5,599 nucleotides of DNA from JADGQA01 sp964579855 (GTDB lineage Bacteria > Bacteroidota > Ignavibacteria > UBA10030), in NCBI GenBank assembly GCA_964579855.1, contig CAZOIM010000222.1, positions 1 through 5,599 of the forward strand, in the 5' to 3' direction. Shown one piece after another: positions 4,916-5,599 of the stretch (positions are counted from its first letter, which is position 1; each line of letters opens with the position of its first letter). Under the pieces are notes generated by a model. The model was not told the origin of the DNA and did not search any database. It saw nothing but the letters and a program-made list of their open reading frames with translations. The translations under genes and the position numbers were made by a program.

Positions 4916-5599
4916 ATGACCATCGTATCGAACAGCCCGGTGACTCCTCCAGCGACAGGCTCCAGCCCTTTGACCTCATTAAAAAAGACGATGCACGTCG
5001 TCTGGGATTCTCGAAAACTTGTTCTACAAGTCACGGTCATTGCCACGGTCATGGCGATTGTCGTGAGTCTGATCATGCCGAATACCTATAAAGCGATTGC
5101 CGTACTCATTCCCGATACAGGGGAAAATAAAATTATGGGTCTGGCTGGGCTGGCGGATCTCGCTTCAGCGGCAGGACTGAGCGGCGCCTCGGCGGAACCG
5201 GAAAAACTCTATCCGATCGTCGTCGAGAGCGAAACGGTGCTGCGCGAGGTCATTTTTACGAAATACAAAACAGAAAAGGCGGACAGTCTGTTGAATCTTG
5301 TCCAATACTGGGGCATTAGTGAAGGAACGCCAACAAAGGATTTTGAGAAGGCGCTTACCAATATGCGGAACGCTCTGGACGTGGATTACGACAAACTCAC
5401 CGATGTCGTCACGTTGTCCTTATCGATGCGTGAGCCGCAGCTTGCCGCGGATGTGTTGAACCAGGTTGTCGCGGGTCTCGACGATTTCTACAAGACCAAA
5501 AGGGTAACCAGTGCGACGGAACAACGCCGGTGGATAGAGAAAAGGATTGGTGAAGTGAATATCGATCTAAAACGAGCAGAAGATTCCCTGCAGGATTTC
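4916..5599 (+). CDS. Wzz/GumC-type chain-length determinant, 5' part (runs off the window)
   Basis: The N-terminal 228 residues of a polysaccharide co-polymerase: an inner-membrane protein with a large periplasmic domain that controls chain length and works with the Wza-like exporter. A cytoplasmic stretch, 1-33, holds a Pro/Thr/Ser-rich start and TSLKKTMHVVWDSRKL. The first membrane helix is about 34-54 (LVLQVTVIATVMAIVVSLIM). It is followed by the family-typical PNTYKAIAVLIP, then a Gly/Ala/Leu-rich segment (GLAGLADLASAAGLSGAS, about 77-94). Next come KLYPIVVESETVLREVI (100-116), matching the 'L.S..vl..Vi' block of Wzz domains, and a helical region with many charged residues to the window end, the start of the periplasmic coiled coil. 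A stop at 4898-4900 in the same frame limits the start to ATG 4916, which lacks a close ribosome binding site. The second membrane helix, and any C-terminal tyrosine-kinase domain, would lie beyond the edge. Confidence 0.92.
   Translation, partial: MTIVSNSPVTPPATGSSPLTSLKKTMHVVWDSRKLVLQVTVIATVMAIVVSLIMPNTYKAIAVLIPDTGENKIMGLAGLADLASAAGLSGASAEPEKLYPIVVESETVLREVIFTKYKTEKADSLLNLVQYWGISEGTPTKDFEKALTNMRNALDVDYDKLTDVVTLSLSMREPQLAADVLNQVVAGLDDFYKTKRVTSATEQRRWIEKRIGEVNIDLKRAEDSLQDF

Overview
This window reads as part of a surface-polysaccharide (capsule/exopolysaccharide) export locus from a bacterium of moderate GC content. The long export protein carrying many SLBB domains, with an Ala-Tyr-Gly|Gln-like signal-peptide end and a helical N-terminal module, resembles what I know from the Bacteroidota/Chlorobi/Ignavibacteria (FCB) side of the tree. 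That assignment is an inference from protein style. There is no rRNA or other decisive marker in the window.

Layout, all genes on the plus strand. Bases 1-65 are the last codons of an unidentified upstream gene. It is followed closely by a VanZ-family membrane protein (about 138-617, start uncertain) and a small secreted protein with an NTF2/DUF4878-like look (677-1051). Next comes a gene-free stretch of about 836 bases (1052-1887), dense in inverted repeats. It holds three hairpins of one short palindromic repeat family and a cluster of interlocked inverted repeats, but no convincing gene. The polysaccharide part follows: a 906-residue Wza-like outer-membrane export protein with one polysaccharide-export domain and seven SLBB-like repeats (1888-4608), a 54-residue basic helical protein of unknown function (4640-4804), and the 5' part of a Wzz/GumC-type chain-length determinant/co-polymerase (4916 to the window edge).

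How they fit together: the Wza-like protein would form the outer-membrane/periplasmic exit conduit. The Wzz-like inner-membrane protein would set chain length and connect the cytoplasmic polymerisation machinery to that conduit. The remaining genes of the pathway (glycosyltransferases, flippase, polymerase) are expected downstream, outside the window. The small 54-residue gene sits inside this probable operon and is the least explained coding feature. No new defence, mobile or CRISPR system is visible. The most unusual material is the repeat-rich leader region in front of the export operon.
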